Shown here piece by piece: positions 23,761 to 34,402 of a DNA stretch of 64,000 bases. Made by a program: the position numbers and the translations under genes. The stretch is from Diabrotica undecimpunctata. Lineage: Eukaryota > Arthropoda > Insecta > Coleoptera > Chrysomelidae. The stretch lies in the NCBI RefSeq assembly GCF_040954645.1, contig NC_092804.1, forward strand, positions 39,399,753-39,463,752, given 5' to 3'. The notes beneath the pieces were generated by a model. The model was not told the origin of the DNA. It was given only the letters and a program-made list of their open reading frames with translations, and searched no databases. Within the stretch, counting starts at the first letter, position 1. Each line of letters starts with the position of its first letter.

Positions 23761-24800
23761 TTAATGTTTGTAGCTGATCATAAACATTTTATACTTAGTG
23801 CTTAAATCAAACACTCAAAAATGATACCCTAAAATTATCCTTTATACTACATTGATGGTGGTAAATTAAATGAAATAGAATAAGAGATTTAAAGGGATAA
23901 TATTTGAGAGCTAACTTCAGTTCATTGATCATATTAATACAAGATCAGTAAAGGCAGCTAAGATTATGGAATTGATCACTCGAAACGCAAAAGATTTGTG
24001 TTGTCCATGCGCTAAAATTTTGTATTGTGCGTTAATAAAGTTTCTTTTAGAGTATTCTTGATTTGGTATTGTATGTCAGATTACAAAGTTCTCCCACTTT
24101 TTCCAATTTTCTCCATTGATTATTCCATAAAAACTTTTCGAAGACACTTTCTTGCCTTTCTTTTTCTACTTCTGAGCTCTAGTTCACTCTGGATCTTTTT
24201 GGTTTCCATTACAGAACTTGTTTTTGGATTGCACTTCTCTCCATACGCTGTACGTATTCATTTCTTCCCCAAAAACTGTTTGAAATACTCTGAATTTTTC
24301 GTCATAGTTTGGCATAACACCTTAAATAATATTGTCTATTACTTGAAAGACAGGTTCATGTATAATGAATAATAATGACGTTTGTCTTTATACTTATTGA
24401 CAACAAAACTTTTTAAACTACATATCTTTCTTGTGTTCCATTAAATCCACCGATCGTGTCAGATTATATACCGCAGTTGTCGTTACATCTATGTATAGGG
24501 GAACAGAAATCCTTTATTATTTATCCGTATTTATTTACTGCGTATTTTCTGTAAGGGAGACCCCATCTTCTCTATTATAAACTTAATACCTTAATCCAAA
24601 TATCGTATCTCACATCCACTCATTACGTTTTCAAAATAAACGAGCTGGAAAAAATCAACCATCTATAAACACCTTTTCTTCGAAATGTTTGTAGATAATT
24701 TTGTCCCAACTGTTTTGGATTATATATCAATTTTATCACTCCCATATTAACACCAGCGTCCGAAATTAAGGCCGGTTTTTCGATCAGTTGTATAATATAA
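23761..24800 (+). other. Intron, nothing recognised
   Basis: The 115-codon frame at 24025-24372 is hydrophobic by composition only (T-rich strand) and matches no family I know. Confidence 0.45.
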
Positions 24801-24804
24801 TACT

Positions 24805-25006
<202 letters not shown>

Positions 25007-25069
25007 AGTAAGAAAAAAGAAGTACTTGTGACTCGTTTGGAAAAAATATATAAATGTTTTGGATGGGTT

Positions 25070-25390
25070 GGAGTCAATAAAAGGGGCTATTGGTTAACTA
25101 TTTATTATCTCGAGCTTTCAATTGTGTTTACAATTATTATCAAGAGCTGCTAAAAAAGATAAAATATCTTACAAAGTTGAACTAGAAAGAAAAAAAATTT
25201 TTTGTTAACTCACCAAATAAAATTAGTTTGGTTAATAAAATTGCTGCAAATACATCTCAAAAAAAATTAATACAAAAATATCCTTATCTAATAAATGCTT
25301 CTCTGAAATTTTAATATAATTTTGGAAACATCTTCTTAACACAAAAACAATTGAATTTATAAATAATTTAAAGTAGCGACAAATTACAAA
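25070..25390 (-). repeat. Probable Penelope-like terminal region with hammerhead-like motif
   Basis: On the minus strand 25149-25108 reads AGCTC-TTGATAATAATTGT-AAAC-ACAATT-GAAA-GCTCGAG. This has the order of a hammerhead core: CUGAUGA-like TTGATAA, a stem II hairpin with an AAAC loop, then GAAA and a helix III partner pairing with the upstream AGCTC. Penelope-like elements are known to carry such ribozymes in their terminal repeats. The remaining 240 bases are AT-rich and uninformative. Confidence 0.5.
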
Positions 25391-25391
25391 T

Positions 25392-25490
25392 AAGCCTCAA
25401 TGTCATTGAGGCTTAAGTAGCACGAAGTCGGGAGACTTCTCGTCGATAGCGAATTCTCGGGAGAAGGCTCCCTACTTCTTGCTACTTCGA
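25392..25490. repeat. Palindrome plus imperfect hairpin
   Basis: 25392-25414 is an exact palindrome of two 11-base arms (AAGCCTCAATG and complement) around one base. Directly after it, AAGTAGCACGAAGTCGGGAG pairs imperfectly with CTCCCTACTTCTTGCTACTT (25469-25488). Probably a short MITE or a foldback end. Confidence 0.7.
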
Positions 25491-25494
25491 ACAT

Positions 25495-28060
25495 ATTTAA
25501 AATATTGGCTTGTGGTCTGATTTTCCTTCATTTAGGGTTTCTTCTGTTTCCTTATATTTTTCTGGTTTTTTCTGTTTGAAGGCCTAGGTTACTAGCAACT
25601 ACAATGTCTATATGGGTTGGTGGTCCATTTTCTGAAAAACGTGTTGGCTCGATGGGCCCCATTGTCATGATGCCATCGTTGTTTTCTATGTAGTTATTTA
25701 GTAGTCGTTCGTTTCTGTTCGTAGCTTTATCACTATAATTTGGGGATCTCACATTTAATGAGAGACATCCTAATGTCTCCTTGCCTTATTTGCACTTTGA
25801 TTGTCGTTACTTCCATAGTGTTAAGTTGAGGTATTAGGATTCTGGTGTGGTTTATCCCTTTTTTCACTGAAATAGCTATGCCTCCTGACCTTCCTGTGTT
25901 ATCGTTACTGTAGATATCGTAGCCAGAACACTTTAAATTTATGGTGTTCGTTACTTTAGTTTCCTGCATTCATACGACGTCCATATCGAATCTGTTGATC
26001 AGTTCAAGTATATTTTGGTTTGATCTTATGCCGTCTGGATTCTTTGATTTATCATCAAGTATCACACAGGTTAGTGTGTCTTTATTTCAGCACTAACTTT
26101 ATGTCATCTAATGTCTCGTAGACTATTCTGGTGATCAGTTCCTTCACCGTATTTACTAGCCCGTCCTGTTGTTGTTTAGAGATCAGGATAGTGTTGTTCT
26201 CCTTTTCTTGGTTCCTCACGTCCTGTACATATAATGTCCTGGTCTTTTGTCTAATTCGTTGTTGCCTCCTGATTATAGGGGCTTGTTGTCTCTGGGTTCT
26301 TCCCCAGGTGCGACATCTGGGGCATCCTCTGTAGTTTAATGAATTGTCCCAGACAGTTGGCATATATTTTACCTTTTCTTCCAGGGCCATCTCGCACTTT
26401 TTGCGGCTGTCTCTGTCTTTTTACCCATTTAGCGTCCTTAAAACGTGAGTTTTGGCAATGTTGATACCCTTGGCAATTAGAGCACTGTGCAGATCCCTGT
26501 GCCTTACTTCCTCTTTTTTCACGGTCAATATGAACATGGGCAGTTTTTTTCTTTCTGAGTTCCTTGACGTTATATTAGATATGACTGATGGTGTTATGCC
26601 ATATTTTTTTGTTAAGTTATCGAAAATATCCTTTTCGCTAGAATTTGAGGCTAGGTCTCTCAATACTAGTTTTGGCTTGATCTCTTCCTCTAATGGCAAG
26701 ACAATCCATAGTATTTTCACCGTTTTGGAATAGTCCTCTATGATCCTGACCATTTCTCTATAATCTTTCGGATTTTCGGCTTGTATTCTGCTATTTTAAG
26801 GACTGTTCCTGTTTCGTTCACGCTATGCAATTTTATTACAGAGTGACTGACACCGATACAGAGTACACTGACTACTGACGTTTTCGTCAGTGTCTGTATC
26901 CTCGATTGGGAGTGGAAGAACGCAAGCGGTTTTCTCGTTTTGTACATGGCATTCCATTGTTGGCAGGGATGGGAAATCATCTTTTTTAGTTTTTTTGTTT
27001 TCCTTGATAGGAGGGCTTTTTTTAGCAACTTTCTTTGACTTCTCGGCCTTTTGCTTCGTTACTTTTGGTTTTCTCCCGTTTGTATCCTCGGAGGAGATAT
27101 GTCTAATTATTCGGACTGGTTTGTCGTAATCGTATCCAGCAAATCTGATAGCTTTTGTCGTAGTTGACTTATCAGTTTATTTTGGTTCGCTATTTCCTCG
27201 TCTTTCGCGTACAGTAGCCTTTTAATTTTCGCCAGCTTAGATTCATAGTCCTTGTTGCTGTCACTTTGTCGGAATCGTTGCCTTTTGTTCGTCTCTCTTG
27301 TCGTTTTCTCGTCAGTGGTATTCTTGACTTTATCGATCTTATTCCCTTTCTTTCTATTTTATTTCATCCTAGGAGTTTTGAAGTCCTCGTCGCTTTTGCA
27401 GATGGTGTTTGCGGCAGAGTGGTCGCCATCGAAATCTTTGAAAGTGGGGTTATCAGACATATTTCCGTCCATGGGTAGATTATCGTAGATGTTTAGGAAT
27501 TTAGCCTAACGGCTTGTTGATCGAGTAATGCGGTCCAGGGACATTTTTAGATCTGCTTATTTTGAAGAATCTTTTTTTTTTTGCGTTCGACTGATCGCTG
27601 TCAGTCGTATTTTGGGTGCCGTCCCAGGTACTTTATTGCGTCTCTGAAAGAACAAAGAGGGATCCACTTGCGTTCTCACCCTGCACTTCCTGGGACCGTT
27701 GCTATCGGATGTTAAATTCTAATATAAAACATCCCAGACGAAGCACTGCAGGTATCCCGACGTGCAAACTCCGTTTGCTCCTTCACCGGCGCTTATATAG
27801 ACAGCATCCTCATAAAAACCAATTTCCCTCGATTTAGTCCGATCCTATTTTGATTTCCTATCTCTACATGTCGGTGTCTTATTCACCGACAAGATCTAAT
27901 AAGACCTGCTTTGATACAAAAGTCGCAACAATCCGGTACGTCCACTCAGCTCCGTCTGTAGCAGTATACTACTGATTCTAGCCTATACTAGCCTGTGGGG
28001 AATCTACCTGTTGGGGTCTGGCTGATGGCCGAAGCGTCTATCGTTATTCGCATAACTATT
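25495..28060 (-). pseudogene. Jockey/I-like LINE: 5' UTR, ORF1 (Gag) and endonuclease, RT missing
   Basis: Read leftward from about 28060. A GC-richer 5' UTR is followed by an ORF1 start at 27479 (MDGNMSDNPTFKDFDGDHSA). A Gag-like domain of the kind that precedes CCHC knuckles lies at 26753-26421 (KPKLVLRDLASNSSEKDIFD, FILTVKKEEVRHRDLH), with a degenerate Cys-rich segment (YRGCPRCRTWGRTQ). An APE endonuclease piece at 25969-25733 has QETKVTNTINLKCSGYDIYS and GGIAISVKKGINHTRI, and a continuation at 25752-25500 has FSENGPPTHIDIVVASN and ends SDHKPI. Frameshifts separate the parts. The copy stops after the endonuclease; losing the 3' half is the reverse of normal LINE truncation and implies a later deletion or rearrangement. 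Confidence 0.8.
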
Positions 28061-28277
28061 ATAGCGCCCGCTATCAGATAATAATAGTAATTTCTAAAAA
28101 ATTTGCGCAGTTTCCTTTAGCATACTAATAATACACTTTTACACTCATGGTGCAGTTACCCGACGTTTGGCAGTTTGGAAGTATATTTTACGGTACTGTT
28201 AAGTAGAGCCTCCTTAAAGCAATAAATCTTAAGGACAATTCAGCTTATTACTTTATACAATGATTTCCTTGTTTCAG

Positions 28278-28525
28278 ATCAAGGAGTCTACAACTTCCGG
28301 AGAAAAAGCCGCAAACTTTCAGCAGAGATGTTCAAACGGTGCAATCCAGAATTTCCCCTCAACATCCAGAGCCACATAGGACCATTGTTAAAATAATCAA
28401 TGCCGGAGAAAGGTCAAAAAAGCATACTCAGAGTCAAGCTCAGTCTTTGCCACATTCGTTGGAAGGAGAAGATATCAGTGAGGATATGCTTAGGGAAGCA
28501 GAAGTTGTCACAGGATTTGTATATG
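28278..28525 (+). CDS. Host gene, internal exon 5 of 8
   Basis: The acceptor TTGTTTCAG is followed by one base completing the Arg codon of exon 4; it ends at GTAAGT leaving one base. About 83 residues: SRSLQLPEKKPQTFSRDVQT, a His/Pro stretch (SPQHPEPHRTIVKII), a Gln/Lys-rich segment (SKKHTQSQAQS), then an acidic, probably helical LEGEDISEDMLREAEVVTGF leading into VYG. That last part looks like a conserved short motif, since it is compact and hydrophobic in an otherwise polar protein. Confidence 0.85.
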
Positions 28526-28726
28526 GTAAGTAGTACTTGTGTGCCATAGATCGATAAAGAAACTTCTTATTTTGAAATTAAATATTGAAAATGCATGAGC
28601 TATTTTAGCCAAATTTGTTATATCTGTTAAAATAATATAATAATATAATAAATAAATGTCCAATGATATTTGCATTTTTAAACAAAAATTATATCTTTAT
28701 AATTAGAAAATCATATGTAATAATTA

Positions 28727-30143
28727 TTTTTTTCTTCAAACGTCAAATAATGATGACATTACTTATCTAACTTGATCCTGTCAAAGTTTGATGTCTCCGC
28801 CGGCAGCAGTTTTTTTTCCCATTTCCCATTTTTGGCAACAATATGAAACATGTCACAAAGCAACAATACAAATGTCATTAACAACAATTAAACATAATTT
28901 TTATTTATAGTAATATTAAAAGTAAAATTAGTTAATGAGGCATTTTCAAAATTGAAACCGTGCAAAAATGTTCCCGACTCTTGATACGCAATGGTAATTG
29001 TTGATGATACTGATGGTCAAGAGAAACTTTCAGCAATCATTCCCGATGTTGGCGAATCATGAGGGTTTAAAATTTTTTGATCATTATCGTTCTTATTTCT
29101 TATTGAATCCTCTATATATTCTTCGGCAACCGTGCTTGATTTCCAGCCCCCATGTCGTTTGAGGCATTCTAGATATCCACCTCCATCAATTAAAAGTGTT
29201 GCTAAAGTTCGTCGTAAAGAGTGACCCGTGTATGCGCTTGCATCGTTTAAATTTAAATAACTAGCTACTTTTTGGGCTACTGCGCTGATCGAATGTATTC
29301 CCATGACGCTTCGGTAACACTTTCCATTTTGGTACTTGATAAAAAATCGGTTTTCTGTGAAATTTTCAGGCCGCAGTGATGCATACTTTTTATACAGTTT
29401 AATGTTTAGACCAATATAGTTTTGACCAATTATCGTAAAAGATCTAATTTGTCGTGTTTTACTGTCTGGGATTTTGATAATTATTCTATTTTCTTTATCC
29501 TCAATGTCCACAGTCTTCATTTTTACCATTTCGTCGCATCGACAGGCGCCGGTAACCCCAATTAACAAAACAATCTGAAATATTTTTATAATTTAGTAGA
29601 GTATACTACATGCTTTGCAATATAATTTTTTTTGCCTTTAATCCTAAATACAACTTATCTGGTGCTTTAAACAAAAATTTATCAAATTGTTCTTTGTCTT
29701 TGTCACCACATTGTAGAAGATTTCCATTTATTTTCATTTTCCATTATATTAAAATATGCCAGTAAAACGTCTTCGATAACTTTCCGTACTCCTCTTGTAT
29801 CGCACCACTCTTGGAAGTGCTTGTACGCTAACCGATACTTTATTCCGGACTTGGAGGGCCCCAAACGTGCTACTGCATCATTAGCCGCGGACTCAATTTC
29901 GTTTAGGTTTTCCATTTTCGCACTAAATTTGCGCGGTTGCAACAACAATAAGCTGTCTTTAATAATTGCAAACAACTGTCAAACAACTGTAACCAGGGGG
30001 ACGAAAATCCCACCGACGACTTAATTATTTTAATTTCCAACATCTAGACGACTTTGATAGTTGTCACAGTTAATTTCGGGTAAAAATAGCTTATGAATTG
30101 TACTATTTATGGTTGAAAATTGCTACGTTTGAAGAAAAAATAG
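28727..30143 (-). mobile_element. Tyrosine-recombinase (Crypton/DIRS-like) element
   Basis: Carries the recombinase pseudogene described at 29017-29975. Sequences TTTTTTCTTCAAACGT near 28732 and ACGTTTGAAGAAAAAA near 30125 are inverted copies and may mark the ends, although Cryptons normally lack terminal inverted repeats. The right end abuts the hairpin at 30142-30271. No reverse transcriptase or RNase H is present, which favours a Crypton-type over a DIRS-type element. Confidence 0.55.
29017..29975 (-). pseudogene. Tyrosine recombinase (phage-integrase fold), deleted in the middle
   Basis: The 184-codon catalytic part (29568-29017) keeps the full residue set: first Arg in GACRCDEMVKM, Lys in PDSKTRQIRSF, HxxR in YTGHSLRRTLATLL, the His/Trp of KRHGGWKSS and the Tyr nucleophile in TVAEEYIEDS. 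The N-terminal core-binding piece (29975-29703) has KYRLAYKHFQEWCDTRGVRK and VLLAYFNIMENENKWKSSTM. Between them most of the second half of the core-binding domain is lost; a remnant KDKEQFDKFLFKAPDKLYLG sits in another frame. The catalytic domain is surprisingly clean for a dead copy. A distinct chromosomal XerC-like gene is not an option in an animal genome. Confidence 0.85.
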
Positions 30144-30271
30144 TATACTTTATTCGGCAAAGAAGCGACTTTTCTTGACTTGCCCTCTATTACGCGCCGC
30201 ACTTCGTTCGGCGCGTAATATCGGGCGCGTCAAGAAAAGTCATGCTTCTCCGCCTCATAAAGTAATATACT
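30142..30271. repeat. 130-bp near-perfect hairpin
   Basis: The arms start AGTATACTTTAT and end ATAAAGTAATATACT. Inner landmarks GACTTTTCTTGAC and GTCAAGAAAAGTC pair, and the core TATTACGCGCCG / CGGCGCGTAATA pairs perfectly around the loop CACTTCGTT. Much GC-richer than its surroundings. A foldback MITE or the terminal structure of the neighbouring recombinase element. Confidence 0.85.
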
Positions 30272-30520
30272 ATTATTCACAACAAATTTATTAACTGCTC
30301 AAGATTATTGTACTGAAATTTATTTTATTTGTGTTTGTAGTATTACAAAGTAATGGGATAATAGATGGACATGCACGCAGTAGAATTGGGGTGGGATGTA
30401 ATTTACTATTTGTAGTGGGAATTATCCTAAATTTTAGTTAAATTATTTATTTTAAATTTTATGGGGTGGATAAAGTGGTAAGACGCGAGTAATGTGTTGT
30501 GTAACAGAAAGATTTCAATG

Positions 30521-30757
30521 AAATGTAGCTCAGTAGCAAGATACTGGACTTTATAAGTCAGAGCCACTTTTTTTGGCTCTGACTCGGTACCGACATTTTC
30601 ATTTCTAAAACTAATACGAGCAGATCACCATGCTTTCGAGGGTAGGTAAAGCCGACACTAGCTACTTGAAACATAGTTAAAGATGTAATTGGCGCCGGAA
30701 CCTATCCGAAAGGATCTCCCTGGCAAAAGTACCATACGATATTATTATAATCCAAGA
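30521..30757 (+). mobile_element. tRNA-derived SINE (diverged)
   Basis: A box TAGCTCAGTAGC near 30526; a degenerate B box (GACTCGGTACC) near 30580, displaced by an inserted T run and small hairpin (AGAGCCACTTTTTTTGGCTCT). The 3' module GATCTCCCTGGC...ATTATTATAATCC resembles the tails of the SINEs at 1.8 and 5.7 kb. Confidence 0.55.
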
Positions 30758-30774
30758 AACTTAAAACTGCAATA

Positions 30775-30930
30775 AAACAGGCTATGATTTACGGAACTGT
30801 TGTTCATTATCGAGACGTTAATCACCCAATACGAAAAATTGCTGATTTGCAAGTTGCTGGAAGAAGTAGGAAAGGAAGACCAAAGAAAAGTTGCGGAAGA
30901 CGCTTAGGCGGGCACATCGGTAAAACCGAA
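30775..30930 (+). mobile_element. Small LINE RT C-terminal fragment
   Basis: Encodes VVHYRDVNHPIRKIADLQVA and GRSRKGRPKKSCGRRLGGHI, the basic tail of a LINE reverse transcriptase (compare GHVMRRDE.HPVRRV and GRRGRGRPKKRW in relatives). About 50 codons, no more of the element visible. Confidence 0.65.
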
Positions 30931-31409
30931 AAACGAGGTAAAGGAGGTGGGTATTTGTATGACCGAAAATAGAAATTTGAAAAATGTAATTTCTGCAAGG
31001 AAGCCGAGCTTGCATAGTGATAAAGACAAATAGAATTATGAATGATTCAATAACGTGTTAAATCGTGTATATATACACTTCTTCGACTTCTGAACCTGTA
31101 CATTCTTGTTATTCTATGAATTTATTACTGATGCATAATTTTCGTCTTTTTCTGGATTTTACTGAACTTTGGTTTTTTATTTCCTGATAGAAATTCACTT
31201 TCCTTTACTTAGTTTTAATATGTATTTTTATTGTTACGCTTACAGTGGCTGTTACATGTGACTTGTGATGACCAATGTAAAAAAAATAAAAAAAATATCA
31301 AAATAAAAAAACACTTAACAAACAAAATAAAATATTCTGAATTAAGTGCAATATTTTTCTTGGTACTCTTTCTGTTACTACTAATCTCAATTTTGTTAAC
31401 TTTTTGTAG

Positions 31410-31677
31410 GTAACAGGTCACGTGCAGCAGCCCAAGCTCTTATTAATCACAGGTTCAATAGTACCAGTTTCAGTAAGGAAGAAAAGAGCAAAGCTTCAAA
31501 GCCTGTTATAAATAACGGTGTTACAGTGTACTATGTGGGAAATTCGAAGAAAGATTCGCAAAAAGTATTGGTGCGCGGAGCAACTAGTCCGATTCTGAGC
31601 AGTTTTGAAGGCAGGACTGAATATAAGGATATGTGTTCCATCGATGCATGCAATTTTTGGCCTCATTGTTCACACAG
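31410..31677 (+). CDS. Host gene, internal exon 6 of 8 (Cys/His motif)
   Basis: The acceptor CTTTTTGTAG is followed by GT, completing the split Gly codon; it ends at GTATAG leaving two bases. About 89 residues: NRSRAAAQALINHRFNSTSF, a Lys-rich linker, then the compact INNGVTVYYVGNSKKDSQKV, LVRGATSPILSSFEGRTEY and, at the exon end, MCSIDACNFWPHCSHR. The Cys-x5-Cys-x4-Cys-x-His arrangement with an FWPHC centre could bind zinc or form a small knuckle (inference). This exon is the most ordered-looking part of the protein. Confidence 0.87.
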
Positions 31678-32004
31678 GTATAGTATTGTAATACCTACTT
31701 ATATAACTTTTTACTCGACGTTGAATGTTTGCAAACAAAATTTTTGTTGCACTAATAAAATAGGTTTTAAAACTATATCCTTTGGAAAATAAACAATTTA
31801 TCGATAGAATACCTATATATTTTTTAATTAAATTTAAAACATCAGCATGTATTTAGGGTAATAATAAAATTAATTAGCGTATCTCCCAAAACGCTGTCTA
31901 TACTACTGTAATAATTAATAATGTCTAAAAAACCGGCATATCTTCTAAAACATGTAGTGCAAAGTACGACAAAAAAAGCTGAGTCAAAGGAGTCTCTGCA
32001 TATC

Positions 32005-32085
32005 TTCCTAATGGGCCCGATTTATCGACCATGTGAGCTGAATGACTAATGAGAAGGTCATGTGGTCGATAAACCCGGCCCATTA
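32005..32085. repeat. 80-bp hairpin abutting a Harbinger MITE
   Basis: AATGGGCCCGATTTATCGAC near 32010 pairs with GTCGATAAACCCGGCCCATT at 32065-32084 around an AT-rich loop. Its right arm ends in the TTA that serves as the target site of the next element. Confidence 0.75.
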
Positions 32086-32480
32086 AGGTACGTTTTTACT
32101 GGGGCGTCTGTTGCGAATGCGATTATCGTTGAGCGATCGTCGCTGAGCAATGATCGCAAGCGGAGTGTTTTTACCAAAGCGATGATTTGATTAATGAGTT
32201 GTCCGTTGTCTAGTGAACAAGTGATTTTGTTTCAGCGATGAGCGTATGTAAAAGAAAACAATTATTGTTAAAATACCTAATAGCAGAAGAAATAGGGGAC
32301 GAAGAAAGAGAAGGGAATCTCTTAAATAAAAAACTCTTAAAGTTACATGCACAAACCACTATAGTCGCTCAGCGTTCAACTATCGAAGTGGCTCTAGCGA
32401 TAAACGCTTCAGTCAAAATGGCGCCGTAACAGACCACACAAGGGGTACACCGCGATTATCGCTTAGCGACGATCGTACCT
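32086..32480 (+). mobile_element. 395-bp PIF/Harbinger MITE
   Basis: Ends AGGTACG...CGTACCT with flanking TTA duplications (32083-32085, 32481-32483), the 3-bp TWA signature of PIF/Harbinger. Subterminal GATCGTCGCT/AGCGACGATC words are inverted. An ATG at 32238 opens a 63-codon frame (MSVCKRKQLLLKYLIAEEIG) whose start resembles the N-terminus of Harbinger transposases, so this is an internal-deletion derivative. Confidence 0.8.
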
Positions 32481-32483
32481 TTA

Positions 32484-33596
32484 AAAAGAGATACGGGGAC
32501 TGCTTTGAGTCCGTTTTTCTCTGTCACTCTGGAGGAACAAGACTGTATTGCAGCACTCAGTCGATTTGTATTATATGTATATATTCATACCTAACCTAAC
32601 CATTCACTCTGAAATATTGACATTTAATTCTGTTTTAGTTAACATTCAAACTATCTTCTGGGAGACAATTTAACAGAAAACAGGCATTTTGGCTTATTCC
32701 AGTTTGTTTTAAACGACACCGCATGAATATTAATATATATTAAATGCAAACCATTTTATATACCAACACTTTAGATGTGGGATGATTCAGGTATACTTAG
32801 ATGACGGTAATCTTTCACTTTGAAGTTATCGAAGCCACTGGCACATTGCTCAATAGGCCTGTCTTCTTTTAAGCAAAGTGGTAACATTATTCAAACTGGC
32901 CCGACGCCATTTGACGGAATTTTTTTAATCAAATTTGATGGCGGTTTGACATAAAAATAGACAAAAAAAAAAGAAATTTGTTTAAACCAATATCTTAAAA
33001 ATCGATGTTTTCGCTTATGCCGGTTTTATTTCATAGCGACGAAATATTCACCTTCACGGCCAAATATAATAGTAATAATTTATTTGTTTATCACTTAATA
33101 ATGCAATTTTGGAGTCCCCAGTTTACTTTGTAAATCATAGAAGGCACAGATTTAAGTGAGAATCTGAATTTTGGTTTCAAACAAGTAGAAATCTTCCAAT
33201 TTTTACTTTTTGCTTTATTCTTATACGTCGCCGTATGCGTATTTAGGAAGTTATTTCGTTATTACTTCCTTTGGAGGAAAATATTTGATTTCACGTTTAG
33301 GTCTTCCTACTGAGGCGCTCTGGTGTCTTTTCTATAACTTTAAATAATGTTTATATTTTAAAAACTAGACAAAAAACAGCAATTATATCTTGCCATTCAG
33401 CAATCTTATCAGCAATTATATATTTGATATCAAAATTTAATGAATCTGATTAAGGCACATAATAATTGCTGTTGATCAAGAAAAAAAATGACGGTCTTAA
33501 AAATATAATTAAACAATATTGATAAAAAAGAGTATATCGATAATTTTAACTTTACCACACTTTTATGCAATAAAGTATCTATTTTTCTTAATTTAG
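32484..33596 (+). other. Intron, nothing recognised
   Basis: AT-rich; a small inverted pair CGCCATTTGACG / AAATTTGATGGCGG near 32910-32946. No coding signal except overlap of a spurious minus frame with exon 7. Confidence 0.5.
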
Positions 33597-33779
33597 GGAC
33601 ACCAGCAACGTTATCCGATCGTCTCACAGTTATCCAACCCATCAGAGATCTCTGGATTCTTCGAGGGCTCCTCCGTTGGAGAGAAAAACGCAAGACCAGC
33701 ACAAGCGACGTTTAGCATTAGAAATGGAGCGCAGAAAACAACAACAAAGCTGTATTGTCGCCAATGAGTTACACGAAAG
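33597..33779 (+). CDS. Host gene, internal exon 7 of 8
   Basis: The acceptor TTAATTTAG is followed by one base completing an Arg codon; it ends at GTGAGT leaving two bases. About 61 residues: DTSNVIRSSHSYPTHQRSLD, then SSRAPPLERKTQDQHKRRLA and LEMERRKQQQSCIVANELHE. The second half is a basic, heptad-like helix (LALEMERRKQQQ), a possible short coiled coil or basic binding helix (inference). Confidence 0.85.
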
Positions 33780-33902
33780 GTGAGTGATATATTTATTTGG
33801 TATTTTACTTATCTTTTTTATTATCCTATATTATTCAGCGACCACAAATATAATTATCTTAGCTTGATCCTAAAATATTTACTAGTTTGTATCTTAAAGA
33901 AC

Positions 33903-33904
<2 letters not shown>

Positions 33905-33934
<30 letters not shown>
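33905..33934. repeat. (CT)n microsatellite
   Basis: About 14 CT units with one interruption. Confidence 0.9.
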
Positions 33935-34402
33935 GCATAAAGTATGACAAAGATAATATTTTCTTCCTATTACTAGTATTGCACCAATTTCATTGGAATT
34001 TTGAAAATGCGATTTATAAACCTAATTAAAATTTTAAAATTATTCTTATTTGTTTTAAGGTTCGAATGAAATTATCTCTGATAGGATCACTGTTAGATAT
34101 TAAACATAATGGTATTTAAAAATTGCGTGTTGTTACGTTAAAATGTGATACTACAGTATATACAACAAATTGTTGTGATTATGAGTGTGATCCAAAGGTG
34201 TTTTTTTTAAATATATGTATGTATAATTTTTAACGTTTGAATTTATTTTCATTGTGTTGTTATCAATATAATGTTACTAGCTTACCGAATATTATAGTAC
34301 AATTATTTCCATTGTACATTGGTATACAGGACGTTTGACAGAAATTTTTCAAACCATTTTCACTGTGGTTTGTTCATATAGCGTCATTCTTAAAACATAG
34401 AT

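Noticed and set aside
24025..24372. Hydrophobic 115-codon ORF resembling a membrane protein
   Set aside because: Hydrophobicity comes from T-rich composition; no homology, no splice context and no codon bias.
33905..33934. CT run as an extended polypyrimidine tract
   Set aside because: No AG acceptor or open frame follows; a plain microsatellite.
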